From Rhytidiadelphus loreus (lineage: Eukaryota; Streptophyta; Bryopsida; Hypnales; Hylocomiaceae), in assembly GCA_947034895.1 (NCBI GenBank), contig OX344762.1, forward strand, positions 72,968,981 through 73,032,980: a DNA stretch of 64,000 nt. The letters are read 5' to 3'. A model generated the notes under the pieces. The model did not search any database. It saw only the letters and a list, made by a program, of their open reading frames with translations, and was not told where the DNA came from. Positions 37,367-48,540 of this stretch are shown here, piece after piece. Each line of letters opens with the position of its first letter. The first letter of the stretch is position 1. The translations under genes and the position numbers were made by a program.

Positions 37367-40300
37367 ATGGGACGCAAGATGAAGATTTCGAGTCCAGTGA
37401 GGGCGGTGGGACGCAGGGATCATGTGATTGGGACGTCGATGAGCTCCAACAACAGAGCGCAAGGGCAGCCTCGCGCGGTCAGGCCTTCGCAGGAAGAGTA
37501 TTCCATTGTCAATCCTGTAAGTTCTGTCAAATCGCCTTGGCATTTTGTCGAGTGTTGGGGTACTTGGTTCTTAGCGCCACAATGTGTGCTTGTTTCGAAA
37601 GCAATTGATTCAGGAATTCCATCCCTCTTGGATACTGAGCGATCACAACTGGAGTCTAGTTGAGCTTGAGCATAGTTTCGTGCCTTCGACTTGAGAAAGA
37701 TTGAATCGACAGATCCATGCATTTGCGCTTTCAGAGTTGAGAATGGTTAGTAGTCAGTATTGCGCCCATTTCTCTTAATTCCGAGTCCTTGGAGAATGTG
37801 TGAAAATCAATCTTTCTGGAGGAAGTTAGTGCTTCCGCCTTGTCGACCTGCAGGTGATCAATGACATGAAAACTCTGAGTTTGAAGGAACAGAAACAGGT
37901 TGGAATTGAGTTTTAAATCCCAGCATTGCAATGTAGAAGGAGGTTAGATGTTCTCTGAGGATGTTTGGGCTGTGGAAGTGACCTTTCGTGTTTCCTGTTG
38001 TAGGTTCTGTGTCCGGCCGTGGTGAGTTGGCTGAAAGATCCCGACGCGACTGAGCAGAACGTCGAGGAGGCCATCATCACCAAGGCGATGAGCTACCGGA
38101 GCACCACTGGCGAAACCACGTTCCACGACGCGGAGATGGACTTCTCCCCTGCGCAGTGGAAGGAGATTATGGAGATTCACACGGACATCCCCACTCACAC
38201 CCCGCAATTCGAGCAAATGCATCCCCCTCCTTACATGGACAGCCACAGGTTGCTCACCCCAGACAGGTCTCCCAACCGTAGCGGGCCCTTGACCCAACCA
38301 CCAGTTGTCGACGAGCACAGCAACAGCAGCACGTCGAAAATGGGAAACTACAATCCTCGCACACCAAGTGCCAGTGGCGCGAGCTCCCCCCAGCATCCCA
38401 GCACATGGGGAAGCACCAGTCCTCGCCACCGGAAGAATCTGCCCCCCTTGGAAATGCCGAGTCCGTCGCCGCCCAAGCGGTTCGGCTGGATGACGCCCAC
38501 GCGAGCACGACGACGAGCTCCAGAGCCTGCAAGTCCTGATTTTGCGAAAGCGAGGGACCCTCCGGAAGAGAACGTGCCGTTTACTCCTGCGAGTGCCACG
38601 AAATCGGGAAAAAAAGCGACGCATTCACAGCAACTGCCGCCAATGGGAAGCGCCTCCCCTGCGAGGTCCAAGGGGGAGAAGTTTGAAGGAAAGTCGCCTG
38701 CGAAGGCCTGGAAGAATCTGTCAAGGTCGATCTCGCCGTTGTTCGGAGGACGCAGTAAGACGACGGAGCACGGATTGGGAGGGGCGTTGAAGGCGATTAG
38801 TCGAGATCTTGGGGCGTCCTTTCAGGGGAGCCGACGACGCGGTCCGGCGAGTGTGGCCAGAACTCCTGCGGCTGTGAATATGCCGAATTGGAGCGGCGAT
38901 AGCTCCATGCTTAATCCGGATCTGGAGAAGGATACAATAGGTATCATCCTCACTAACATGAAACAGATACACCCTTCAAAAGCATTCTACATTCAATTAT
39001 TAAAGGACAATTACTCGTGCATGAACAAAATCACAAAATCACAAAATCGCTAAAATCACAAAATGCCGTGTTGAGAATATCTTACATCAAGATTGTGTTT
39101 CACTTCCTGCAACCCTCTTTGCACCCGATGTTGTCACTTGCGAAATCCAAATGAGCATTTTTCACTGCATACGGTGATTTTTGAATCCCCTCTCTGTCCA
39201 TGCATCCCTGAAACATAGTTGTTGAATATACCCTAAATATGTTGCAGCGTCCGAGATTGGCTACTCCTCCGAACTCACAAGGCAAGGAAGCATGAGGAGT
39301 ACGAAATCAGGCTTGGGAAGCGGCTCACACGGCAGTGTATTCAAAATCTTACACTGGGGAAAGAAGAAGTCCAGCAACGGAACGAAGATCAACGAGCTTT
39401 TCCAAGTGGTCGACCAAGGAAGCATAAAGCTAGACTCCAACTCCTTCAAAGTCATGGAATACACCATCAAGACGCTCCACTACAAACTCGAGCAAGCGAA
39501 AAAGAACGAGCAAACGACGGCGGAGGAGTTCAAAGCGTTGCAAGCCGCCATGGACGCCGCCGAGGGCAAGTGCCAGCAATGGCAACAACGGTGTCAGGAG
39601 CTCGAATCGCAGCTCGGTGTGCGCCAAACCGAAACGAAAGACATCGAACTCGACTACGAAATTGCGAAACACAAACGGGAGAATGTCAACAACGGCGTAA
39701 ATTCCACAACAACACCTCCGAAGGCACACCGTTTTACCACATTGGACGTCACCCCGCCGATGTTTCAAAAAGCGTTCGAAGACTCCAAGCTTTGTACGAA
39801 ACGGCTCGCCTCTGCGCTGTGTATCCACATACGAGACTCGGGAGAATCTGCTACGCAGGTCATCACGTCGCTCCTGGCGCAACAGAAAGAATCTTCCCCA
39901 AAATTGATTTCGAAAATGCCACGCAATGTTATTGTTCTTTACTTTGAGGCTTTCCTCAATACGATTCTGTACGAGTCCTTTGAGAATGTCACGTTTGAAC
40001 CGAATGGCGCTACTCCGATCTACGACCCCGACCTTCTGCGCCAATCGTGCTGCCGGGAATACCACGAGCTGAAAAGATTAGACTGGGCCTCGATTGAACG
40101 ATCCCAGGACATTGGCAAACCGCAGGTTCGAAAATCCATCACTAATTCAAATTTGGTTCGAAAAAATTCTATGAGAGTTTCTGAATTTGAGGGGAAACCT
40201 GTAGGTTTGGAAATTCACAACTAATTTGATCCAGAAATGCATGAATCTAATTGCGTTACGTTTCAGATTGTCTTGATTAGGTTTAAGGAATCGTTAGCTT

Positions 40301-41964
40301 TCTGAATTCGTTGGCTTGGAACCTTTGGAAATTCATAACTAATCTTGTTCCAAATGACTTGATTTTAATGACGTTGGGATAAATTTCGTCTTACCAAACT
40401 TCAAGCAAAATACAATAGCTATCAGAATATCTTCTTTTTTGAATTTGACGGGAAATTGCAGTTGCAGAACCTCTAACATATTCAAATTTGCTTCAAATAA
40501 CATCATTTCACTTGCGTCGCGTTCCACTTTGCATTTGCTTAACTCTAAAACTCGGCAGCAAAAAATAGAATAAGAAACAGAATTGAGAGTTTCTGAGTTC
40601 GACGAAAAAATGTAGGTTCAGAACCTTTGAAAGCTCCGAACAAATTCAATTAGTTCAATTAACACGATTTCACTTGCGTCGTATTTCACTTTGCGTTGTC
40701 ACACTTCAAATTTTCAGCAAAAATTAAAATAAAGAAACACAATGAGAGTGTTTGGATTAGACAAAAAGCTGCAGGTTCAAAACCTTTGAAAACTCGTGAC
40801 TAATTCAAATTACCTCCAAAAAAACATGATTTCAATTGCGGCGCGTTCCACTTTGCATGGTTTAACTCTCGAACTTGGCAGCAAATTTTGAAAGAGAATC
40901 CGCAATGAGAGTTTTGTCCGATTGTGACGCAACGCAGGGCGCCATGATGATCGTGAACCCGGTGTTCCACCGCTTCTTCGTGATCCGGATGGAGCTCATC
41001 CTGTCGCAGCTGACGAAAGTGGCGGAGCAGGAGACGTCGATCTCCCTGCTGGCGGCTTTCTTCAACGCCTTCAAGGCCGTGTGGCTGCTGCACCACCTCG
41101 CGTTCGCGCATGAGCTTCCCGTCTCCATTTTTAGGGTTCCAGTGCGAGCGGATTTCGACCCGCGCTTCATGGAGCAGGTCAGTGTTCTGGGAAATTCTTG
41201 GGCTTCACCGGTGTCGGTGTCGGCAACCTACTCCGGTGTCGGTGAAAACTGGGTTTTGAAGGGGAAATTCAAACCCTGTTCCTATCTCCCAAATTGTTTC
41301 TATTTATACTATAATTAGTGTGGAGTTTGTCACTATGTCACGATATCAAAAAGATTTCATCAATCTACAAGGTTTCATTGAGAAGTTGTTTAAATGTTTA
41401 CTAAGAATGAATGTACACAAAATTACATGAAATTAAATCGTAACAAATGAAATTGTGAAATAGTTTGTGTTTAACTTTGGAGTGTTGGTTTAGTTACCAT
41501 GGAAATGAGCCTTTTCAGTATCATGTGAATCATTTGCTTTAAAAAAACCCACAGCACTCACTCATTGTAGGTCAAAGTATTGTGCAAGACCTTCCTTTTT
41601 TTACACAAAACTCCAAGTATGAACATTTGTGCTTTTGTCTTACATAGAAGAATTCTTTGTCATCCATTAGACACTTATAGGCCACCATGTCATTAGAGTG
41701 TTATTAAAACTGCAAAAGATTAGATTTTTTCCTTGAAAACGTGATGGGGTTTCTATCCTAAAACCCAATTGGTTATTATTCCATTTCTATTGGCTCACTT
41801 AGTTTGTATTAACTGCCTTTTTTGTTCTCAAAATGTTGGATCAGGTGACGACCTATGAGGAGGAGGCTGTGCGCTCCAAAGTCAGCGTCATGGTCAACCC
41901 GGGCTTCATTGTAAATCGACAAACCATCAAGTGCCAGGTGTTCTGCAGTAGTAAATACCAGTGA
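37367..41964 (+). CDS. GIL1/IRKI-like DUF641 protein, five exons
   Basis: Five exons join in phase: 37367-37516, 38004-38940, 39248-40125, 40938-41177 and 41845-41964, giving about 774 residues. Donors and acceptors are GT/AG, and the junction codons read cleanly across all four introns. The N-terminal half is Ser/Pro-rich and basic, probably disordered, after a YSIVNPVLCPAVVSWL segment. Next comes a coiled coil (YTIKTLHYKLEQAKKNEQTT onward, to about QLGVRQTET). The C-terminal part follows the GIL1/IRKI pattern: AFFNAFKAVWLLHHLAFAHE, SIFRVPVRADFDPRFMEQ and a final VSVMVNPGFIV before stop. Relatives act in gravitropism-in-light and receptor-kinase signalling, probably at the plasma membrane or cytoskeleton. 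The first Met was chosen as the first ATG in the open exon. Confidence 0.85.
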
Positions 41965-43830
41965 CTCACTAATGGTGAGTTCATTCCTTTGCAGCAACCC
42001 ATTTGAAGAATTCTATTGAAATACCTTTCCTCAAACCCTAAATCGGCAGAGTTTGTTGGCTCTGACCCCAAGAAGGGAGGTGGCTTTGAATTGACAGAAG
42101 CGACACGAGAGGAAGCTTGGGTACTTGACTCAGAGCTTCTCGTAGTGTATCTGCCGCTTTGTTTGTTTGAGACCCCATATGAGGTTTCTCAGAATATTGG
42201 GATATTGCCGTTACATTGCCGCTTTCGAAGGTTGACGCTTCACTGTTGATTCATGGAGGAGAAGTACTCTGGTTTCTGTAGGACCTTTGCATGGAAGGTC
42301 TCGTACTGGAGAATGGCAGGAATAGTGAGAATAGTGGACATTCAATGACATTACCTCGTGCAGAGGAGGATTCTTATACGATTATTTATTGATTCTTTTA
42401 GGAGGGAAACGGTAGTGTGAGGATTGGTAGGTTATAGAAAATGGTGGTGTTTTCTATGGACGGGTGGGTTCGTATTTGTGTGTGCGTTCAAGGCGTTGGT
42501 CTGAGAATTTTGGATATTCTGGGATTCTTAGGAGCCATGAGACGAGAATGGGAGTCTCATTGGGCGGCTGACCTTCGGTGGACTGTGCACTTCCATTTGT
42601 GTTACCAGAATATGAACAAAATTTGTTTCGTTACAATGACAAATCCGTTTGTTTGAGAAATTTGAATGTTTAGTGATTTCGTGGTGAATTCTGCTTCCTC
42701 AATTATACATGTAGGACATTTATGCATAGGTTATAGTGCATTTGTTCATATTGGGTTACTCACCGCAGAACATTGACAATGTTATAGACGAGAATTCAAG
42801 GCGCATGTCGGTTTCTGCTGCTTTTCATAGAATCCCCTGGCATGACTTCGTAATGTTCGGCTAACAACGAGGGAGTGAACTCAATTTGCTGTGCTTCAAG
42901 CATTTTAATTTATGTATGAGTGATTTTAGAGAGAGAGAGAGTTGTGAAGAAGAGCAAAATCTGTGGAGACCAAATTTTTATCACTACCGGGTGTGTGAAA
43001 TCAGGTAATCTCAAAGCGGGAGGTTGTAGTCCGCTATAAGTGCCCACCGACAACCCAACCAAGTGTGAATAAACCAAGTGTGAATAGATGAAGTGATGAA
43101 CTGCTGTTAGTATCCAAAGTCAGTATTGAAGATTCGGTCAGGTTAATAATGATTTTAGTATCCTCTACCTTATCTGCTACCAATTAGCCCCTATAATACT
43201 GTACAATAAGGTCTACTTCATTTACAAATCTTTCAAATTTTTCAATCAGTTTTCACTAGAAAGTGCAGCAACTAGTGTGCTAAAAATTGAACTGATTTTG
43301 AATCCACAAATTGCATTGGAATTGCAATGAAGTGCACTTCAACTTCATAACAAGTGAAAAATGAATAATTTAAAATCATACAACAATTTGGATTCCTTTT
43401 ATACATTATCTTCCATTTCATAGAGAACCTTTGGAGGATAGTCAAAGATTTTTTGCATTTGGGTGAAGAACAAGCAAGAAATCATACAAGCAATTCAAGT
43501 GGTATGGGAATAAGTATCTCTAAAGCAATTGTGAAGGTTCATTTCTTATATGTATCATTGGATACAAGTTGTAATTTTCACAAATGTTGACAACACTAGA
43601 TAGTATATAGTGTATAAAAAACATCAAACTCTTTGTATGATTTTCAATTACCTAAGTGTGTTTGTAATGATGATAAAGTAGACTTTAGTGTGATTCCAAC
43701 ACAACTCGCAATTCACAATTCCGTTCATTTTTCAGTGCACACGGGCCTCCCAAAGTTCTCCTAATCTCAGGAGAATCCAAAAATTCGTAAATGAAGTAGA
43801 CCTTACTGTACATGCACAACCTTTTCAACC
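41965..43830. other. Intergenic region between the DUF641 gene and the kinase
   Basis: Probably contains the 3' ends of the two convergent genes. A short (ga)n run is at about 42930-42942. No gene was recognised. Confidence 0.45.
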
Positions 43831-44946
43831 TCATGTTTCGCCAGAAATACAGCAACGTCCACCAGTTGCATCCTCGTATGAAAAGATTTTCTGTAGATTG
43901 GTCACAAACTCCATGTCGTCTAAGAGCAACATTTTAGCATGCTGAAGCATGGAGCAAATAGCTTTGAAATCTTGGCGCCTCAAATGATCTGCGCACCAGC
44001 AGCTCTCCACAATGAACTGTACATACCGCGACAAATCATTTGGGAGTGTCGGTCTCTCGCCGGCTTTCAGCTTGGCTTGCGCATCCCTTGGATGCGGTAC
44101 ACCAAATGCCTCCGACGGAGATGCCCATGTCAAAAGTTCTGCAAACACCATCGCAAAACTAAAAACATCGCTCATAAACAGAGTGTACCCCACAGCGTCG
44201 AACTCCGACTCCCACATCGCAGGGTCCATATACCCAGAAGAGCCAGCAGGTCCCCATTCATCAAAAGAGAGATTCGGCACATACTCCATGGCCTCTCCAA
44301 AGTCAATAAGCTTGACAATGGTATCTTCTTTCACAATGGTATCTCCAGGATTCTCCGGCACGTTCACATTTCTGCACATGATGTTCCGAGGTTTCACGTC
44401 CCTGTGGACTACGTCCTTCCCATGCAAAAATCGCAGTGCCTTCGCTATCGGAAGCATTAGGTTGATTGCCTCCAGCACTGGGAATACTCCTCTGATTCCC
44501 TCGCATAAGGCTCTACCTCTATCCATGAGGTCCATTAAGTCTAATTCTAAATTTTCCATTAGAAGAAACGGGCACGAATAGACTGTGCGTTTCAAAGGAT
44601 TCCACGACGACCGTGAATTTACTTCCCAATATCCCACGACCCCGACTATGAACGGGCTACGATACTTATCTAGAATGTCGAACTCTCTCTTGAACGTTTT
44701 TTCACTTCGCTCTTTTGGGTGACGCATCTTCACAGCAAACTCCTTCTCATACACCCACGGGAATTTCAATATGGCCCCGTGTGCCCCTGTTTTACTTGAG
44801 CTCTGCCATGGAGCAACAAAGTTGCTGTAGATGAAAAAGCTGTGCCTCCTCAAGAATGGTGGCACCCGCAAATCCCGCTTCTTGAGACGGTCTTGCAGCA
44901 AATGGGCGGGCTCGGAACCCACTGCCATATTGGTCGATTTCATCAC
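43831..44946 (-). CDS. Protein kinase, bryophyte-type serine/threonine kinase
   Basis: A single-exon frame of 371 residues. Kinase features in order: a loose glycine loop (GAHGA, residues 54-58), catalytic Lys (AVKM, K73), candidate helix-C Glu (E88), HRDVKPRN (181-188), DFG (215-217), and SGYMDPAMWE in the activation/P+1 region. All main catalytic residues are present, so it should be active. The sequence resembles the pseudokinase domain of the large gene at 48.5-57.1 kb (LLMENLELDLMDLMD against MMELMDVDLGNLL), pointing to a shared family. Its 5' end overlaps the armadillo-type fragment on the other strand. The substrate is unknown. Confidence 0.85.
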   Translation of the reverse strand: MMKSTNMAVGSEPAHLLQDRLKKRDLRVPPFLRRHSFFIYSNFVAPWQSSSKTGAHGAILKFPWVYEKEFAVKMRHPKERSEKTFKREFDILDKYRSPFIVGVVGYWEVNSRSSWNPLKRTVYSCPFLLMENLELDLMDLMDRGRALCEGIRGVFPVLEAINLMLPIAKALRFLHGKDVVHRDVKPRNIMCRNVNVPENPGDTIVKEDTIVKLIDFGEAMEYVPNLSFDEWGPAGSSGYMDPAMWESEFDAVGYTLFMSDVFSFAMVFAELLTWASPSEAFGVPHPRDAQAKLKAGERPTLPNDLSRYVQFIVESCWCADHLRRQDFKAICSMLQHAKMLLLDDMEFVTNLQKIFSYEDATGGRCCISGET

Positions 44947-45258
44947 TTGGGGATCTTACAAAAGCAAGGAGCTTGCAACTGCACTCTTGTGCAAGCTCTG
45001 TTCAGAAGACCCTCGCTTCACTGAGAGAGCGTATGAATGTGAAGCCACTAGATCCTTGGCAGCTCTGCTTAGGGATGACAACTCCACAGATCGTTGTAAA
45101 CGGAGCGCCAAACAACTTCTACATCTTTTAACACGAAGTGCAGACCGGGCGTTCTATAGGGCAACTGAGTCCTATGAATTCAAGTATAAGGGACCTGGTG
45201 TACATCAGCAGCTGCCAGAGGCTGGAGGCCGGAGAAAGAGACGGCCTGCTTTGTGGTA
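44945..45258 (+). pseudogene. Armadillo-repeat (U-box E3 ligase-type) C-terminal fragment
   Basis: The plus strand reads YKSKELATALLCKLCSEDPR, then a SLAALLRDDNS and KQLLHLL pattern. This resembles the last armadillo repeats of plant U-box proteins. It ends at a TAG at 45256-45258. No U-box or upstream repeats are visible because the preceding DNA is the 5' part of the kinase gene on the other strand. It may be a last exon of a gene whose earlier exons lie within or beyond the kinase, or a displaced fragment. Confidence 0.45.
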
Positions 45259-45264
45259 GCCTCC
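45256..45264. repeat. Target-site duplication GTAGCCTCC, left
   Basis: Nine bases repeated exactly at 45540-45548. They include the TAG stop of the armadillo fragment. Confidence 0.9.
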
Positions 45265-45539
45265 CCTCGGCACTAAGTCCCCGGTAGAATCCGGCCTAAC
45301 GCCTGAAATTTTGAACTGCCCCTGCCCGTAGGAAACACTGAAATTTTTTATTTTTTACACAAATTTTTTTTTTGAAATTCTGAACTCATATTTGCAATCA
45401 GAGGCCCCGAATTACTTGGAGGAGTGCATAAATTCCGAAAAATCGGTTCAATACAGGGGGCTCCTTTTATATTTTTTGGCCAGGCAGGCATGGCCTGCCC
45501 GGCGTTAGGCCGGATTCTACCGGACACTTAGTGCCGAGG
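45265..45539. mobile_element. Mutator-like MITE with 9-bp target duplication
   Basis: The 275-bp element begins CCTCGGCACTAAGTCCCCGG and ends with its near-perfect inverse (...CCGGACACTTAGTGCCGAGG). The inverted ends are about 40 bp with few mismatches. Nine-base duplications (GTAGCCTCC) flank it, typical of Mutator-like elements. It encodes nothing. Confidence 0.9.
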
Positions 45540-45548
45540 GTAGCCTCC

Positions 45549-46584
45549 AGATGCTGCCTGGGAGCTAACTCAAGGCGTGAAATTGACAAACAGTACCTCG
45601 TAATTAGTGTTGCCAACACTATATACCATTATTAGTGTAGTGTAGGTTCTCATTTGGTTGTCCCTTAACAATCAACTTGTAGAAGAAATTGACTTGTGTG
45701 ATAAGTAAAAGAGTTACTCAAGGTTTTTTCTTGAACTTCGGCCTTAGCCCAAGGCATGTGCACCTAAAAGAGACTCTCCTAATTGCGTCACCTATCTACA
45801 ACTATCTAAGATTTCAAGTTTGGACAACTATATATAGGTGGTGGAATTAGGAGAGTGTTTGGCTTTTAGGTGCATACCTTATAAGCTTATGTCGGTTGAG
45901 TTTGGCCTGGGGTTTTGCATATGATTCATGTGTATTTTATTTTGTTTCTTAATTTCTAAGTGCTTTGCAAGTCTATAATTTTGATGATGAACAAAGTGCT
46001 TCAAAGTTGATTTTTGTCCAAAGAACCTCTCATTCATCCAAAAGTATGTAATACTTGAATCATTAAAAGACACCCTTCTTTTATGACCAATTTGATGACT
46101 TTGGATTAATATGAACAAGTCATTAGGTGAGATTTGGAGTGTCCAAAAGATTGCGAGTTATTATGCAACGGGAATAAGCGAATTTGACTGTTGCAGTGAC
46201 ACTGCAGCACGACAACAGTCCTACATGGCCAAGAGTTTGCCACCTCATTTATCAAATAAAACAAAAAAAATCAACTTTTTTTTGCATTTTTAGAATTATA
46301 TTTTTGCATTTTTAAAATTTTTGCATTTTTTATTTTTTTATAGTTAGTTGTTCTTCTACTACAAGGGAACAATGAATGGAACAGGCCTGAAACAATCTTT
46401 TGTTGGCCTCAAATTCCCCATAATGATTGAGTTCAATCCATATAACCTTTCATTCATTCAAAGTAGTATGTAGTACTTGAATCTTTAAAAGACAACCTTC
46501 CTTTATGACCAATTAGTTTGAAGACTTGAAGTAAACAATGTATTCATTCATATAAACACGTATGTAGAAAATTTTAACAATGGA
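45549..46584. other. Gene-free stretch
   Basis: No gene was recognised. 'cttccttttatgaccaattt' contexts at about 46072-46095 and 46495-46515 are similar to each other and suggest an old local duplication. Confidence 0.4.
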
Positions 46585-47399
46585 TTAACCCCTAAATGCC
46601 CAAACCTTTTCAAGTGTGTTTTATCTATGAAAAAAGAGCATGGGCTCATAGTTATCCTCATTGAAGCAAATTGATTTTTTTTTCAAAATCTATCCATATG
46701 GATGTTTAAAGAGCTTCCTTATTACTGTATGCAAACCAATTTTGAGTGCAAAATTGCATAAGAGTTGTAAGATTATAACAAAAGAAATGTACATTTTCTA
46801 TTTTTAGTATGTTTTTCCTCTCCACAATGTTTGAGAAATTTGCACATAAAAGTTTTTTGGGATTGGAGGTGACATGAACAACTACAAATTGTGTTAGCAC
46901 ACTAAGATGTCCTTTCAAAAAACTTAATATCATTTGAAAAGCTATTAAACTCATTACACAATCCACCTTGTAATTGTTGAGATTCAATTTTTTTTATAAG
47001 TATAAATCACAAATAACTCCAAATCAACACTTGCTTGTTTAAATTTTCAATGGTGAAAATCATGAAAACACTTTACTCTTTTCATTGGGACCATTTTCAA
47101 AGCAAATGGATAAGTACAAGATTTTAGATCTCAAATCAAGTGAAATTGTTCAAAGTTGGAAAATGAAGTAAAATTAGCAAGCTTTACTCTTCCAGTAATG
47201 GACGTATATGGCTTTGGAGACCTCTCAACAATCAAATATGTACCTTTTTCAATGAAAAATTGAAAGTTTTCAAAAGTTAATCCTAAAAACTGCCCCCTTG
47301 AAATTTTTAAAACGGTCAAACAAATTTAACTGCCCATTGCAAAATGAACCTGGAATTTCCAATCGACCATATTTGGTCGCCCAAGCATTTAGGGGTTAA
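46585..47399. mobile_element. TTAA-flanked element with TTAACCCCTAAATGC ends
   Basis: Starts TTAACCCCTAAATGCCCAAA and ends GCATTTAGGGGTTAA; the 15-base ends are perfect inverted repeats including TTAA. Length 815 bp, no coding capacity. The clearest member of the TTAA family here. Confidence 0.65.
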
Positions 47400-47584
47400 T
47401 AATCATAATTATCCCTTACAAAATTTGTCCTTAGTCGTAGGCCTCTCTTTGTGTAAGGATTATAACTTAAGTCAAAAGGACCTAGCCTCAAGTTTCCCAT
47501 TCAAAGTTAGAGGGCTTAATAATTATAATTATCCCTTACAAAATTTGTCCTTAGGCGTGGGCCTCTCTTTGTATAAGGTGCCTT
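47397..47584. repeat. Two direct copies of a ~68-bp sequence
   Basis: Copies at about 47397-47465 and 47516-47584 share taattatcccttacaaaatt, then cctctctttgt. They are separated by about 50 bp. The function is unknown. Confidence 0.8.
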
Positions 47585-47728
47585 GCCCTTGGGCTTTTTT
47601 TGGAAATTAGGTACTCTTAGTCTTTGGGCTTGCACTGAAGGCACTTTATTTTCCAAAAGGCACTAGAGTGGCTACCTTACCCTATATGTAATTAGGGTTT
47701 CACAAGACATTATGTGGTTTTCCACATG

Positions 47729-47862
47729 TAAGGTAGAAATACCATAAACCATGATGGTACCATAAATGGTTTCAATGTACTTGTTCATGATAAATGACAA
47801 GAGCAAGTACATTAAAAACATTTATGGTACTAGTATGCATGGTTTATGGTATTCCTACCTTA
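47729..47862. repeat. 134-bp hairpin-forming inverted repeat
   Basis: The arms at 47729-47783 and 47811-47862 are inverted with few mismatches (ggtagaaataccataaacca against its inverse), with a loop of about 28 bases. It could be a small foldback element or a small-RNA precursor. The sequence alone does not decide. Confidence 0.7.
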
Positions 47863-48540
47863 ACCCTATAAAGACAGACCCTATAAAGACAAGCTCATCA
47901 CCATGGAAATCATCCTTTTCAATGGAGTGTGAATCATCTACTATCAAAAACCAAAAGTACTCATTGGAGGTCAAGGTCTGTAGATTAGATTCAGCACAAT
48001 ACCAAAACAACAATCGTAACTAACCATAGCGCTTCAAATGACATCTTCATTTTTTTCTATTGAAAGACTCAATAGGGGAAGTGAGAACAACTTCATAATA
48101 CGCAGCATCCACCGGCATACTTTGATCCAGTAGTAAGTATTTTCGAGCATGCAAATGACTCTCGAGTCTCGTGAATCCTTGCTTGAGGTTTGGAAGGAAG
48201 AGAGAATCAGAGTAGTGTCCTCATGACATGCCGAATTGTCTGCAGATATTCAATAGAAATTCTTATCTCATATAAGCTCAGAAGAAGAACCTAATTTAGG
48301 ACGGAAGGACTTCACCTCGAAGAATTTTGCAAACCACAAATTACAAGAAAATATTGCGAGAGTTGGTGCCACACCGAAATTGAACCATGCATTACTGGAA
48401 GTCAGATGCATGCACCAGGCGTGAAGAACTAAAATTTTGAATCATAAACCAGGTATGCCATACGATTTGGCAATGGAACTAAGGTGTGTATATATATGGC
48501 TGCAAAACAACACTCTTCCAGCAACTATGGCATCCGTTGT

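Noticed and set aside
37944..38624. Long minus-strand frame of 226 codons
   Set aside because: Shadow of the second exon of the DUF641 gene, which has good splice junctions and a family match on the other strand.
39430..40065. Minus-strand frame of 211 codons
   Set aside because: Shadow of the coiled-coil exon of the DUF641 gene.
47397..47584. CRISPR-like direct repeats
   Set aside because: Only two copies, of 68 bp and AT-rich, in a plant nuclear context.
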